Source: JAVZLQ01 sp049700035 (GTDB lineage Archaea; Thermoproteota; Bathyarchaeia; Bathyarchaeales; Bathycorpusculaceae). Taken from it: DNA of 64,000 nt. Under the pieces are notes generated by a model, which was not told where the DNA came from, searched no databases, and saw nothing but the letters and a program-made list of their open reading frames with translations. Made by a program: the position numbers and the translations under genes. How positions within the stretch are numbered: the stretch's first letter is position 1; every line of letters begins with the position of its first letter. This document shows positions 44,260 to 53,547 of this stretch, piece by piece. The stretch spans positions 1 to 64,000 of the forward strand of contig JBNAWC010000002.1 in the NCBI GenBank assembly GCA_049700035.1, in the 5' to 3' direction.

Positions 44260-46758
44260 TCACGATGTTAAAGTTATCTTGATGTCGTCGACGTAGGCGA
44301 CATTTTGGACGCCGTCTAAGTCATAGTTTACCATTTCTAAGATGAATGCGCTTGGAAACGTTGAGTTATACCATTGGTACCACAATGCGCTTAAGCTTAT
44401 GTTTCCGCTAAACTCGAAAAAGCCTTCTCTTCCGGCTAATGAGATAGAATGGTTGTAATTTTCATACACTCCGTTTGGGGTTGTTATTACTATAGACTGG
44501 TTACGAAAAACATTAGAGATTATAAATGCAAAGGTATCTTTGCCGTTGAAACCTTCAGTGGCGTTTAGATAGAAGGAAAAGGAAACCTTCGAATTATTTT
44601 GCACGAAAATCTCTCTCATAACAGAGTATACGTACTTTATTTCAGAGATAGAATAGAAAGCTTGAGCGGTTATTTTTAAAGCTTCGCTCTCTGGCTTCGA
44701 GATATTAGATATTGCAGCATTTCCAACACCGTTGCCATATACGTATACTTGCCATCCGAGTTCATTCCAACGTTCATGCGCAAAGTTGTCGAAGAAGGCG
44801 ATATTTGTAGTAGAGTAGTTAAACTCAAACAAATACGCTCTGCCAAAATTTTTAACAAGCCTAAAATTTGGATTTCCAAGAAAGAGTAAAGGGTTCCATT
44901 TTCGTTGCTCGAACCACCAGTAAGCAGCATTTTCTCCTACAAATACGTGAGTTACGCCCAATTTCTGCATATATTCGTATGCTGTTTGGTTTAAAACGTT
45001 GTTAAGTGTCATTTCTACTAAATTTTGGTAAGAACTACTAAATCTTGTTGCTGTGTAGGGGAAAACTATTTTTCTGTTGGAAACTACTGGGATAAATGAA
45101 CCCGATTCGTAAGGACTTATGAGAATTACAGCGTTGGATGGAGTGTTTTCCTTTATCCAAACCATTAGTTTGTAATCATTGTCAGTAGTGATGGAAAACA
45201 TCTGATAGGTGCCAAGCAAAACTTGCGGGTCTCTAAAAAGTCTGTAGTAAAAAAAAGGAATGTTTAAAAGCAAAAGAATCAGCCAAACTATTAAAATGCT
45301 CCGCGAAAAGCTTTTTCCTAAAAAGGCATAAATTCGTTTAGATGTGATGTTATTAAATGCCTTTTTTAGCTTTACGTATAAAAGTGCAAGCAGAATATTT
45401 ATTGAAATTATAATGAGTATGCCTTGATGACTCCAAGATATTACTTCTAAATCACTTGGAAGCAAATAAGAGAAAAAGGAAAGCAAAGCACAAGAAAAGG
45501 AAAGCGTTAAAGAAAAGCCAATAATAGCTTTTACACCAACATAGCCTTTTGTTTTCCATAATAAGAAAACGAGACCAACAAGCATAGATAGCATCAGACA
45601 TCGGAGCATAAAATAAGGCGATAAATTTTCGAAAGCCCACTCTAAAGCTTGAGCGGCGGTGAAAGGTAATCTCGTTACCTGATAGCCCTGAAAATCTTCT
45701 GGAAGACCAATATTATGCCCTGGGTATGGATAAAAGGCAAAAAACCTATAGAAAATCGGGCTTAAAACAATAACTGCACTAGCAGTGATAAGTAAAAACT
45801 CGCGTAATTTACGATGTCTAAGAGTCTTTCTGCGAATAAGCCAATAGACAAAAATGATGAAAGCCATTAATGTTAAAGTTTGTATATAAGAAACTATAAG
45901 AGAACCGTTATAGCCAAAAAGCAAGCCGACAACCACAAGTTCGCCCAAACTATTTTTTTCCATGCTCGCAAGGCGAAAAAGCAATCCTAAGTTAACCAAA
46001 AACAATGGGAACCCCATAATGAAGGGGTTACTTCCCCAAACTATATACAATGGCCAACTTGAAACGAACGTAAAAACGAAACAAAGAGACAATGCAAACT
46101 CTCTCCCAGAATCAATTTCCTTTCCAAGGAAGTATGCTCCAAAAACTGAAAATGCCTTAAACAAGAGCGTTACATAAAACACGGAACTAGGAACAGACAA
46201 ATTCAGGATTTGAACGGCATAAGCGAAGAGTACATGAGACGCGGCGGGATAGATTATTCCTTCAGGTAAGTAGGGTTGCAATGTTAAAGGGATCTGCCCA
46301 TTTTCTAGAATAACTTGAACCTTCAGGGCATGTGTGGATTCATCAAACATAGGACCAAAAGTTAGCTCTGACAATGAACCTATATTAAATAGTAACAGAA
46401 AAAGGAACATGCTAAAAACCAGTGCGTAGTCTATGACTTTTGTGTTACTTCTCGAAAATGCAGATTTGATAACGTTAAGATTTAGATTTTGACGGAGAAA
46501 TCCAAAGTGTACAAACAAAGAAAGGAATAAACAGAACAATGTAAGCCCAAGAACAATGATATAACTGAAAAGATGGAAAGGCAGAGTGGCCAAAAGATAA
46601 ATAACCATGCCACCAAGATACACGTCAAGAGTAAAAACTTGTATAAAATCTGCACTAGAAAATGTTCTGAGACGCTTAATAAGGAAGAATCGTATAGGCT
46701 CACCCAATACCGCGAAAAGAAACAATAAAAGAAGCATTTGAAACGTTGGCAGTAGCAT
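44260..46758 (-). CDS. Large polytopic membrane protein, GT-C glycosyltransferase-like
   Basis: The first 560 of 832 residues hold about a dozen hydrophobic segments. The first large outer loop reads FGPMFDESTHALKVQVILENG and then YPEGIIYPAASHVLFAY, with the acidic residue pattern of GT-C transferases, which use lipid-linked sugars. The C-terminal 250 residues form an extracytoplasmic beta-rich domain with sequons. Neither the STT3 WWDYG motif nor a close match to named families is seen, so the transferase assignment is tentative. I place the start at ATG 46758, nine bases from GAGG. It lies among glycosylation genes. Confidence 0.65.
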   Translation of the reverse strand: MLLPTFQMLLLLFLFAVLGEPIRFFLIKRLRTFSSADFIQVFTLDVYLGGMVIYLLATLPFHLFSYIIVLGLTLFCLFLSLFVHFGFLRQNLNLNVIKSAFSRSNTKVIDYALVFSMFLFLLLFNIGSLSELTFGPMFDESTHALKVQVILENGQIPLTLQPYLPEGIIYPAASHVLFAYAVQILNLSVPSSVFYVTLLFKAFSVFGAYFLGKEIDSGREFALSLCFVFTFVSSWPLYIVWGSNPFIMGFPLFLVNLGLLFRLASMEKNSLGELVVVGLLFGYNGSLIVSYIQTLTLMAFIIFVYWLIRRKTLRHRKLREFLLITASAVIVLSPIFYRFFAFYPYPGHNIGLPEDFQGYQVTRLPFTAAQALEWAFENLSPYFMLRCLMLSMLVGLVFLLWKTKGYVGVKAIIGFSLTLSFSCALLSFFSYLLPSDLEVISWSHQGILIIISINILLALLYVKLKKAFNNITSKRIYAFLGKSFSRSILIVWLILLLLNIPFFYYRLFRDPQVLLGTYQMFSITTDNDYKLMVWIKENTPSNAVILISPYESGSFIPVVSNRKIVFPYTATRFSSSYQNLVEMTLNNVLNQTAYEYMQKLGVTHVFVGENAAYWWFEQRKWNPLLFLGNPNFRLVKNFGRAYLFEFNYSTTNIAFFDNFAHERWNELGWQVYVYGNGVGNAAISNISKPESEALKITAQAFYSISEIKYVYSVMREIFVQNNSKVSFSFYLNATEGFNGKDTFAFIISNVFRNQSIVITTPNGVYENYNHSISLAGREGFFEFSGNISLSALWYQWYNSTFPSAFILEMVNYDLDGVQNVAYVDDIKITLTS

Positions 46759-46867
46759 TAACATCAACCTCGCAGCTTACATTTTGGAACGTTCTTAAAA
46801 TTCGTCGCCTTACACATAAAAACTTTTATCACAAGCAAAATCTATAAAGAAGCAAGGTCTATCAAAA

Positions 46868-48127
46868 ATGGCGAGATTAAAAGTAACGACTTTTGTTGAA
46901 TATTTCCCGCCAAGGATGGGGAGCGACAGAAGGATATTCGAATTCATGAAGAGACTAGCATCTAAACATGAAATCCATTTTATAGTTTTTCCACCAGTTA
47001 GAGCGTTAATAAACAAATCAAGCACAATAACAAAAGAGGCAAATCCTAAACATGAAAATATTTCAACAACACATGATGGAATCGTAGGGCACTATATAGA
47101 GATACCGAGCCTTCTAAAATTCTTATGGAAAAAATCCATTTTAATAGCATACGCCATAACAGCATCTATCTTACTTATTAAAACCATAAAAAAACTCGAA
47201 ACAACAAAACCTGATATCATCGTGCTAAACTACCCAAGCCCGTATACCGGTTTATTAGGATTTATTGCAGGAAAACTTTGGAGAAAACCGATACTGTTGG
47301 ATTTTAATGACCTCATAGCCCAATATACAATAAACTTGCTCAACATAAAAAAAGATAATTTAAAGGCTAAAGTGCTAGTTTACATACAGAATTACATTGC
47401 AAAAAAATCCGAAATGGTAGTTGTACCAACATCCTTCATTAAAAAATACGTCATCTCTAATGGGACTCCAACAGCCAAAGTTATACTGATTCCAAATGGT
47501 GCAGACCCAGAAATTTTTAATCCACAAAAATATGCTAAAAAAAGAGTGACTAAAATAGAAAAAGTGTGCGCTTATTGTGGGCGATTAGACTCGTGGGCAG
47601 GAGTAAATATAATAGCGAAACTCTGTGACGCTGCCAATGATAGAAAGGTAAACGTAAAGTTCATTATAATTGGTGGTGGGGAGGGAAATATACCGCAGAA
47701 AGAAAACGTTATCTTATATGGAGAAATCCCCCACGAAGAAGTCCCAAGTGTGCTCACAACCGCTGATATAATACTTGTCCCGTTTCCAAATAACGAAATT
47801 TCTCACGCAGCAAGCCCAATAAAACTTTTTGAGGCAATGTCCATGCAAAAACCTGTAATCGCAAGCAGAGTTAGTGGAATAGAAGAGGTGATTTCAGACG
47901 GAGAAAACGGTTTTCTAGCTAGTCCAGAAAACATTGAAGAATGGATTACAAAAATTGAGCAAATATTGCGATCAGAAGAAAACGCAATGCGTGTAGGACA
48001 AAATGCAAGACAAATAGTCCAAAAAAAATTTAACTGGAATTATCTTGCAATACAATTTGAAAAAGCATTAATTACAACACTCATTCAACATGATAGGCAT
48101 AATGATGTGAAAACCTTATGTGGATAA
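46868..48127 (+). CDS. GT4-type glycosyltransferase
   Basis: A 419-residue GT-B fold enzyme. The N-terminal Rossmann half begins RLKVTTFVEYFPPRMG; the C-terminal half has IPNGADPEIF, CAYCGRLDSWAGVNIIAKLCD, and the nucleotide-sugar-binding motif SPIKLFEAMSMQKPVIAS with the GIEEVISDGENGFL tail. It uses an NDP-sugar to build a glycan on a lipid or protein; donor and acceptor are unknown. It overlaps the next gene by ten bases. Confidence 0.9.
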   Translation: MARLKVTTFVEYFPPRMGSDRRIFEFMKRLASKHEIHFIVFPPVRALINKSSTITKEANPKHENISTTHDGIVGHYIEIPSLLKFLWKKSILIAYAITASILLIKTIKKLETTKPDIIVLNYPSPYTGLLGFIAGKLWRKPILLDFNDLIAQYTINLLNIKKDNLKAKVLVYIQNYIAKKSEMVVVPTSFIKKYVISNGTPTAKVILIPNGADPEIFNPQKYAKKRVTKIEKVCAYCGRLDSWAGVNIIAKLCDAANDRKVNVKFIIIGGGEGNIPQKENVILYGEIPHEEVPSVLTTADIILVPFPNNEISHAASPIKLFEAMSMQKPVIASRVSGIEEVISDGENGFLASPENIEEWITKIEQILRSEENAMRVGQNARQIVQKKFNWNYLAIQFEKALITTLIQHDRHNDVKTLCG

Positions 48128-49263
48128 CTCAAGTGACCCCACGGTTTCCACCAGCAATAGGAGGAGTTGAAGAACATGTTTACCGAATTTCCATTGAACT
48201 CGCAAGAAGGGGACATAGGGTAACAGTCATAACTTCAAACGAAGTTGACCACACATTACATTTTAAAGGAAAAGAAAGTATAGACGGGATAGAAGTCCAT
48301 CGGCATCCATTGTTTATGCCAAAAGCATTTAGAGAATACTGGCTTATCCCCGGCATATTAAAGGATTTAGCGTATTTCAAATCTGATGTTGTCCACGTTC
48401 ATGGTTATAGATGCCTAAGCTCTTATACGGCTATACTTCTATCCCACTTTGAAGGGACACCCATCGTGTTTACTCCACATGGAATATATCCTCCACGCTC
48501 GCACATAAACGCACTCTTGAAAAATGTTTTTGATTGCACTTTCGGACGCCTTATGCTGAACTTTTCCGATAGGGTAATAGCCCTAACAGAGCACAATAAA
48601 CAATTACTTCTACAAATCGGTGCGCCAGAAGAGAAAATAAACATTGTCCCAAATGGCATAACTCTAGAAGAATTCACGAAACAAAAAATGGCTACTTTTA
48701 ATTCTTTAAAAGTTAGTGGTCCGATTTTATTGTATACTGGAAGAATTGATTGGAATAAACGCGTAGATAAAATAATTGAAGCCATGCCGCTTGTACTCAA
48801 AAGGTTTCCTTCAGCGAAACTTGTTATTGCTGGACCAGATTACGCAAATTATGCTAACGCCCTAAGAGAACTTGGAGAAAAACTTAAAGTAAAACACGCC
48901 ATCCAAATTACTGGAAGTGTTACAAGGGAAGAACTTTTAGATTTGTATTCGATGGCTGACGTGTTCATCATGCCGTCCTCATATGAAGGCTTTGGTTTAA
49001 GCATACTTGAAGCGATGGGAAGCAAAATACCTGTTATCGCGTCATCAATCGGAGGCCCAAGCGACATACTAACTCATGGAGTTAATGCATTACTGTTAAA
49101 GGAAGCAAGTGCTAGCGAAATTTTTGAAGCAGTTAACTCGGTGTTAACTGATGAAAAATTGCGAGAGACAATCATTAAAAATGCATTTGAACTCGTCAAG
49201 AATAAGTTTACATGGAAGAATGTTGTTGACACATTAGAACGAATATATAGACAATTAGCATAA
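48118..49263 (+). CDS. GT4-type glycosyltransferase
   Basis: A 381-residue GT-B enzyme, distinct from its neighbour. It begins WITQVTPRFPPAIGGVEEHV, the classical GT4 N-terminus with a glycine-rich substrate loop, and has HVHGYRCLSS, IVPNGITLEEF, LYTGRIDWNKRVDKIIEAMPL, and the EGFGLSILEAMGSKIPVIAS motif with two catalytic/binding glutamates. It is translationally coupled to the preceding GT4 gene. Confidence 0.92.
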   Translation: MWITQVTPRFPPAIGGVEEHVYRISIELARRGHRVTVITSNEVDHTLHFKGKESIDGIEVHRHPLFMPKAFREYWLIPGILKDLAYFKSDVVHVHGYRCLSSYTAILLSHFEGTPIVFTPHGIYPPRSHINALLKNVFDCTFGRLMLNFSDRVIALTEHNKQLLLQIGAPEEKINIVPNGITLEEFTKQKMATFNSLKVSGPILLYTGRIDWNKRVDKIIEAMPLVLKRFPSAKLVIAGPDYANYANALRELGEKLKVKHAIQITGSVTREELLDLYSMADVFIMPSSYEGFGLSILEAMGSKIPVIASSIGGPSDILTHGVNALLLKEASASEIFEAVNSVLTDEKLRETIIKNAFELVKNKFTWKNVVDTLERIYRQLA

Positions 49264-49277
49264 AATAAGCTGAAAAA

Positions 49278-50078
49278 TCAACCTATTTCATGCACTCTCT
49301 TGTAACGAAGGAGCATTGATTTAGTTATGTAAGATAGGAAAGCTGTAATTTCGCTTAATGTCAATTTGGATTTTCCCTTTTTCCTGTTGACAAATTCTAT
49401 TGGAACTTCTCTTATTCTGTAACCCCGCAACCATGTTTGCCTCACAGTTTCAATTTGTATTTCATATGTTTGACTGTGCAAATCTCCAAGTATATTTCTA
49501 ACAAGCCTCGCTGAATAACAGCGCATACCACTAGTGTAGTCGCGAACAGAAGCACCTATAACAAAAGAAGCAAAGAGATTTGCTAATTTACTTATAGCAA
49601 GACGCATGGCACTCCAATCTCTGATTCTTCCTCCAAGACTATACCTGCTTCCTATAACTAGATCATTTCCCATTCTTGCAAAATCTATTAGGCGTGACAC
49701 GTCTCTTGGATTGTGAGAGTAATCTGCGTCCATGGTCACGATGTGTTTCGGAGCATCAGGTAGCGATAAAAATATCCGAAAACCATCAGTTATGGCTGTC
49801 CCGAGTCCTAACTTCTGCGGTCTCACGTATAAAAGAATGTTACTGTATTTCTTCTGGAGGTTTCTAACGATTTCGGCTGTTCCGTCTGGGCTTGAATCGT
49901 CTATGACTAGTATTGCGAGGTTAAGGTTTAAACTTTCAATTTCTTCGATTAAGTTTTTAATGTTAGAGGCTTCACAGTAGGTTGGGAGGATGACACCCAC
50001 TTCAGAAACTATGCTCAAGTCTCCTTCAACATTCCTCATTAAATTTATGTTGACCGGCAAGCACTCAACAACATTCAT
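49278..50078 (-). CDS. Dolichol-phosphate mannosyltransferase-like GT2 enzyme
   Basis: A soluble GT2 enzyme of 266 residues, like DPM1, that makes polyprenyl-phosphate-sugar for surface glycosylation. It shows VILPTYCEASNI, the metal-coordinating DDSSPDGT, TMDADYSHNP (DxD-like) and the SGMRCYSA, GKSKLTLSE motifs. There are no C-terminal membrane helices, so it would be peripheral. GGTGAT is about eight bases before the ATG. GDP-mannose could come from the enzymes at 4.6-7.1 kb. Confidence 0.9.
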   Translation of the reverse strand: MNVVECLPVNINLMRNVEGDLSIVSEVGVILPTYCEASNIKNLIEEIESLNLNLAILVIDDSSPDGTAEIVRNLQKKYSNILLYVRPQKLGLGTAITDGFRIFLSLPDAPKHIVTMDADYSHNPRDVSRLIDFARMGNDLVIGSRYSLGGRIRDWSAMRLAISKLANLFASFVIGASVRDYTSGMRCYSARLVRNILGDLHSQTYEIQIETVRQTWLRGYRIREVPIEFVNRKKGKSKLTLSEITAFLSYITKSMLLRYKRVHEIG

Positions 50079-50158
50079 CGCAGCTTATCACCAGAATAGT
50101 CTTCATTTAAAATCGTACTTCGTATATAAATCTATCACAAAATAGGCGTTTGCGCGCC

Positions 50159-51205
50159 CTACCGAACCCGCAATTTCCTCTTGTAATAGCCTAGCGGATG
50201 GCGAATCATCTTGCAAAGTTCATCGGGGTTCACGCATACTCCATGTGTTTGCAGTATTTCACACTTTGGCGGAATGTAGCGTGTCCTTGAACCTCTTTCA
50301 CCAGCGATGTGTTCAACTTGGTAGTGGGTCATTCTTTCGTTGAAGTCGGAGAAGTTTCTGAATAGGTCTATGACGGTTTCGGTTGGCATGCCGATGTTTA
50401 TTAGGAATGCGGTCAAGGTGAACCTTCCAACATGTGATAAGTGTCGTCCCGCTGTTACTGATTCGTAGAGGAATTTTATGCACGGCGGGAAGGCTTCATT
50501 AACGACTGTTTTTGGTAGGCCTTCAATTTCGGCTTCGCCTACTTTGTCTATTAATAATTTTCTTATTTTTTCAGCTATTTCAACAATTTCCACTGGAAAC
50601 CTTAGTTTGTCCTTTACTTCTAGGCGTTTTTCAATGTATTTGCGAACTTCTTCACTTAACAGCCTCGCTGTTTCGCCTCTAGTTATGAAGACGTTTCCTT
50701 TGGATAGTAGGCGGTTTACAAGTTTCCATTTCTTGTCCCGCAGGTGCGTGGTGTTTCTTAAATAGTCGGCGAAGTTTAGAGCGAATTCGTATGGGGCGAA
50801 GGCAGCGTTGTCTACTGTGGCGATTTTCCATCCGAAGTTTTGTGCGATAGCCAAGAGCTTTTCTTTGGGTTCAAGTTTGAAGTCGTTAAAAGCCTTTTTT
50901 GCTTCTGCAAGAGCATATCTTTTATTGATGAAGGAGTTTTCTGTTGCGATTGCCAAAATTATGGATGTTGGGAAGGATAGAATTTCAATATCCTCGTTTC
51001 GCGGGTTTCCGCTTACAAGCACGTATAATATGGCTTCTTCAATCCTTTCTTGTGCACGTTTGAGAACAGCGTTAAATTGAGGGTCAACTAAGTCTTCAAC
51101 TTTAAAATCCAGTTCTTTCACGTATTCTGTTGCTTCCTTTAGGAAGGGATATTTTGCCAAATCACTTTTTGTAAATTTTGCTGCATATTGCATTTGTTTG
51201 TTCAC
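50159..51205 (-). CDS. priL: DNA primase large subunit PriL
   Basis: Regulatory primase subunit carrying a [4Fe-4S] cluster. Of 348 residues, the C-terminal third shows the four cluster cysteines (FPPCIKF, PPKCEIL, HGVC, ELCKMIRHPLGYY) and GRHLSHVGRFTLTAFLINIGM. It lies one base downstream of pcn, indicating co-translation. PriS is separately encoded 8 kb away. Confidence 0.95.
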   Translation of the reverse strand: MNKQMQYAAKFTKSDLAKYPFLKEATEYVKELDFKVEDLVDPQFNAVLKRAQERIEEAILYVLVSGNPRNEDIEILSFPTSIILAIATENSFINKRYALAEAKKAFNDFKLEPKEKLLAIAQNFGWKIATVDNAAFAPYEFALNFADYLRNTTHLRDKKWKLVNRLLSKGNVFITRGETARLLSEEVRKYIEKRLEVKDKLRFPVEIVEIAEKIRKLLIDKVGEAEIEGLPKTVVNEAFPPCIKFLYESVTAGRHLSHVGRFTLTAFLINIGMPTETVIDLFRNFSDFNERMTHYQVEHIAGERGSRTRYIPPKCEILQTHGVCVNPDELCKMIRHPLGYYKRKLRVR

Positions 51206-51206
51206 G

Positions 51207-51962
51207 TTATTCGGTTTCGATTCTTGGTGCCAAGTAAAATACTAATTTGCCTTCTTTTGCTTGTTGAAAGTCTAGTTTGATGGGCATGTCTTTTGAAAAT
51301 TCTAACGTTACCACTTCTGATGTCGCAGACGCAGCCTTTATGATTTCAGAAAGGTAGCTTAAGCTGAAGGTTGCTTTTGAGGGTTCTTTAACTTCTAGGT
51401 CTAAAAGTGCGTCGCTTCCCTTTTGCAGTGTTATTGTCGCACCCATAAGGTCTCCGGAAGCGTTAAAAACCAGTTTTTCGCTGTCCGCTTCTATGCGAAC
51501 ATGGTCGCTAACGAGTTGCGCGTCTTCTATGGCTTGGCTTAAGCCGTCAGTTGTTGTTTTGGCTCTTACGTTGAACATCAGTTTTGGCGTTGGAACTTCC
51601 TCTTCGGAAGCCTCAAGCGTTGGCATCGTGAAGTTTCTTGCATATTTGCCAGTTATCTTCACCTGTAGGCGTCCAGTTTTCTCATCGAGAGAAAGCTCAA
51701 CAACTTCATCTTTACCTGTTCTTTTTAGCAGTTTTAGCAGTTCGCCGATATTTATGCACATTTTTGTCGGTTCTGTACACTCATATTCTTCGAAAACCGT
51801 TTTTGGCCATTCAAAGTCAACCATCGCAACGCGTGACGGGTCCATCGCCCTGAGTTTTAGCCCTTCTGGTTCGATTTTGAATGTTGCTTCGTCTACTAGT
51901 ATGGATATGGCTGTTGCCATGTCTCGTAAAAGTTTGGCGTCTGAAACTTTGATTCTGAACAT
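51207..51962 (-). CDS. pcn: DNA polymerase sliding clamp PCNA
   Basis: A 251-residue trimeric clamp. It has the duplicated fold, with LRAMDPSRVAMVDFEW in the first half, an ELSLDEKTGRLQVKITGKYARNFTM linker region and the C-terminal KLDFQQAKEGKLVFYLAPRIETE. It is loaded by the RFC encoded at 21-23.5 kb. It is the only PCNA in the window; TACK archaea can have others elsewhere. Confidence 0.96.
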   Translation of the reverse strand: MFRIKVSDAKLLRDMATAISILVDEATFKIEPEGLKLRAMDPSRVAMVDFEWPKTVFEEYECTEPTKMCINIGELLKLLKRTGKDEVVELSLDEKTGRLQVKITGKYARNFTMPTLEASEEEVPTPKLMFNVRAKTTTDGLSQAIEDAQLVSDHVRIEADSEKLVFNASGDLMGATITLQKGSDALLDLEVKEPSKATFSLSYLSEIIKAASATSEVVTLEFSKDMPIKLDFQQAKEGKLVFYLAPRIETE

Positions 51963-52058
51963 GGTAATCCCTTTCTAATGGTATGTGGTTATCAATAAAA
52001 GGCTTTACTATGCTTTTAAAAGCTTTGTTGGAAGCATTGCGGTTGTTTTTCTCGATGT

Positions 52059-52409
52059 TTAGCTGTATTCTCTGAATGTGTAGCCACATTTTGTGCAGCG
52101 TAGGAATTGCGTTGAGGATTCGTCGGCGCCTCGTGTTTGCACCTGCCAAACGTAGGCTGTGTTGTTTCCACATTTTGGGCATTCAACGCGTACTGTCGGT
52201 AACGTTCGTAGTTTCTGTTCTTCTTTGCCTATGACTGCAACAAGCTGTTGGGGTTTGTGCTCTATCACTTTTGCCACTTTAGGCTCAACCTTTTTTGGCG
52301 GAGCCTTCTTGTAACCACACTTTGGACAAGTCATCACAATTAACGATTCTTTCCCGCTTTTACTTTTCTTTGGTACCAGACGAGAACCACATTTGGGACA
52401 AAATTCCAT
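52059..52409 (-). CDS. tfs: Transcription factor S (TFS), transcript cleavage factor
   Basis: A 116-residue protein that rescues backtracked RNA polymerase, like TFIIS. It has an N-terminal zinc ribbon (FCPKCGSRL...CPKCGYK) and a C-terminal ribbon (CPKCGNNTAYVWQVQTRGADESSTQFLRCTKCGY). The catalytic Asp-Glu pair is in RGADESS. It lies about 100 bp upstream of pcn on the same strand. Confidence 0.94.
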   Translation of the reverse strand: MEFCPKCGSRLVPKKSKSGKESLIVMTCPKCGYKKAPPKKVEPKVAKVIEHKPQQLVAVIGKEEQKLRTLPTVRVECPKCGNNTAYVWQVQTRGADESSTQFLRCTKCGYTFREYS

Positions 52410-52489
52410 GGCGTTTTACTCCGCTTTCCGTCTGTTTTTCCTTAACTTGGCTCCTTTTAAACCTTTTCTTGCTTGAATAAGTATTGGGA

Positions 52490-53077
52490 CTAAACATTGC
52501 TTATTCCAGACGCTATGAGGTGCGCCACACGCAAGGCTTCTGGAATGCTGCTCCGTGTTGAAGTCAGTTGTAGAATTTTTTCAGCGTCTTCTCTTAATAT
52601 GCCAGAGACTTGCATGTGAATTTTCTCATTTTTGTTTCTTGTGAAAACTTCGTGTACTTCGCCAGCGTTTTTGATTGCTCTCCATCTTTCTTCGCTTTTA
52701 GGCAACTTTTTAAGTGCTTTGCGAATTTCTTCGAAGTTTGGCTTTTCTCTGGTGACCGCTATTATTGGGAGGTTTGTTTTCGAGAAAAGCTCCTTTATGT
52801 CTATTACGTTAAAGCCCGCGAATGTTATTCCGTTGAGCATTATAACTCTTAACTGCTTGTAGTGCGGCGAGTTAAGCACCATGTGTGAGATTTTTTGTGT
52901 AGCGTCAAACCCGTCCACTTCAACTGTTGTGTGCATGACTCCGTCAAGCCAGTATCCGCCTCGAAAGACAACACCCACAACTGACACTAGTCCCTTTTTG
53001 CGGGGAACAAATACACCGTCATCCACGCCGAGCACGCGAATTTCTGGCTTAATTATTCGGAATTTCTTGCAAAACAA
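52490..53077 (-). CDS. DUF99-family protein
   Basis: A 195-residue archaeal protein family of unknown function that is structurally related to endonuclease V-type folds. It begins EIRVLGVDDGVFV, then VSVVGVVFRGGYWLDGVMHTTVEVDGFDAT, MLNGITFAGFNVID and ends in EALRVAHLIASGI. The acidic residues of VDDG and the later DGFDA could bind metal. Start is TTG at 53077. It is divergent from the small RNase III-like gene. Confidence 0.88.
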   Translation of the reverse strand: MFCKKFRIIKPEIRVLGVDDGVFVPRKKGLVSVVGVVFRGGYWLDGVMHTTVEVDGFDATQKISHMVLNSPHYKQLRVIMLNGITFAGFNVIDIKELFSKTNLPIIAVTREKPNFEEIRKALKKLPKSEERWRAIKNAGEVHEVFTRNKNEKIHMQVSGILREDAEKILQLTSTRSSIPEALRVAHLIASGISNV

Positions 53078-53154
53078 GCGCCTCGCCAGTAACAGAGTAT
53101 TAGATAAGGCATTATAAGTTTAACTAGCAAATGTGGAAAGAAGGGGAAGCGAAA

Positions 53155-53547
53155 ATGAAAAGTGAAAAAGTATTCTCGTTCCTAAAGTCCTATAAGAACC
53201 TAAATGAGGTTTTAAAAGATCATAAGCTTGCATCTTTGGGCGATGCGTACGTGAATTTTGTTTATGCTTTAGCATTATCAAATAAGAGACGCGTGCCCTC
53301 TGGCGCCAAGGTTAGGGGAAGCATTCTCGCGGAAGCCATCAAACAAGCGGCTTTGAGAGAGTTTTTGCCATCAAGGATGGAGCGGCACCTACTTGCAGAC
53401 GCGGCTGAAGCGTTGATAGTTTATGCTTGGCTCAATAATTTTGTCACGTTAGAAGAAGGTGTCTCAATCCTAGAAAAATTCGATGATGCAGTAGAGGGCT
53501 TTAGCCATTTGTTAAGGGAGATAAAGAACAAGATTAGATTTTCTTAA
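53155..53547 (+). CDS. RNase III-family domain protein
   Basis: A 130-residue stand-alone helical domain resembling RNase III: LASLGDAYVNFVYALALSNKRRVP, then GSILAEAIKQAALREFLP and HLLADAAEALIVYAWL, which resembles the second signature helix with Asp and Glu. No dsRNA-binding domain is present. Its substrates are unknown. ATG 53155 follows GGGGAAGCG. The 3' end overlaps the convergent rpoL gene by 14 bases. Confidence 0.78.
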   Translation: MKSEKVFSFLKSYKNLNEVLKDHKLASLGDAYVNFVYALALSNKRRVPSGAKVRGSILAEAIKQAALREFLPSRMERHLLADAAEALIVYAWLNNFVTLEEGVSILEKFDDAVEGFSHLLREIKNKIRFS

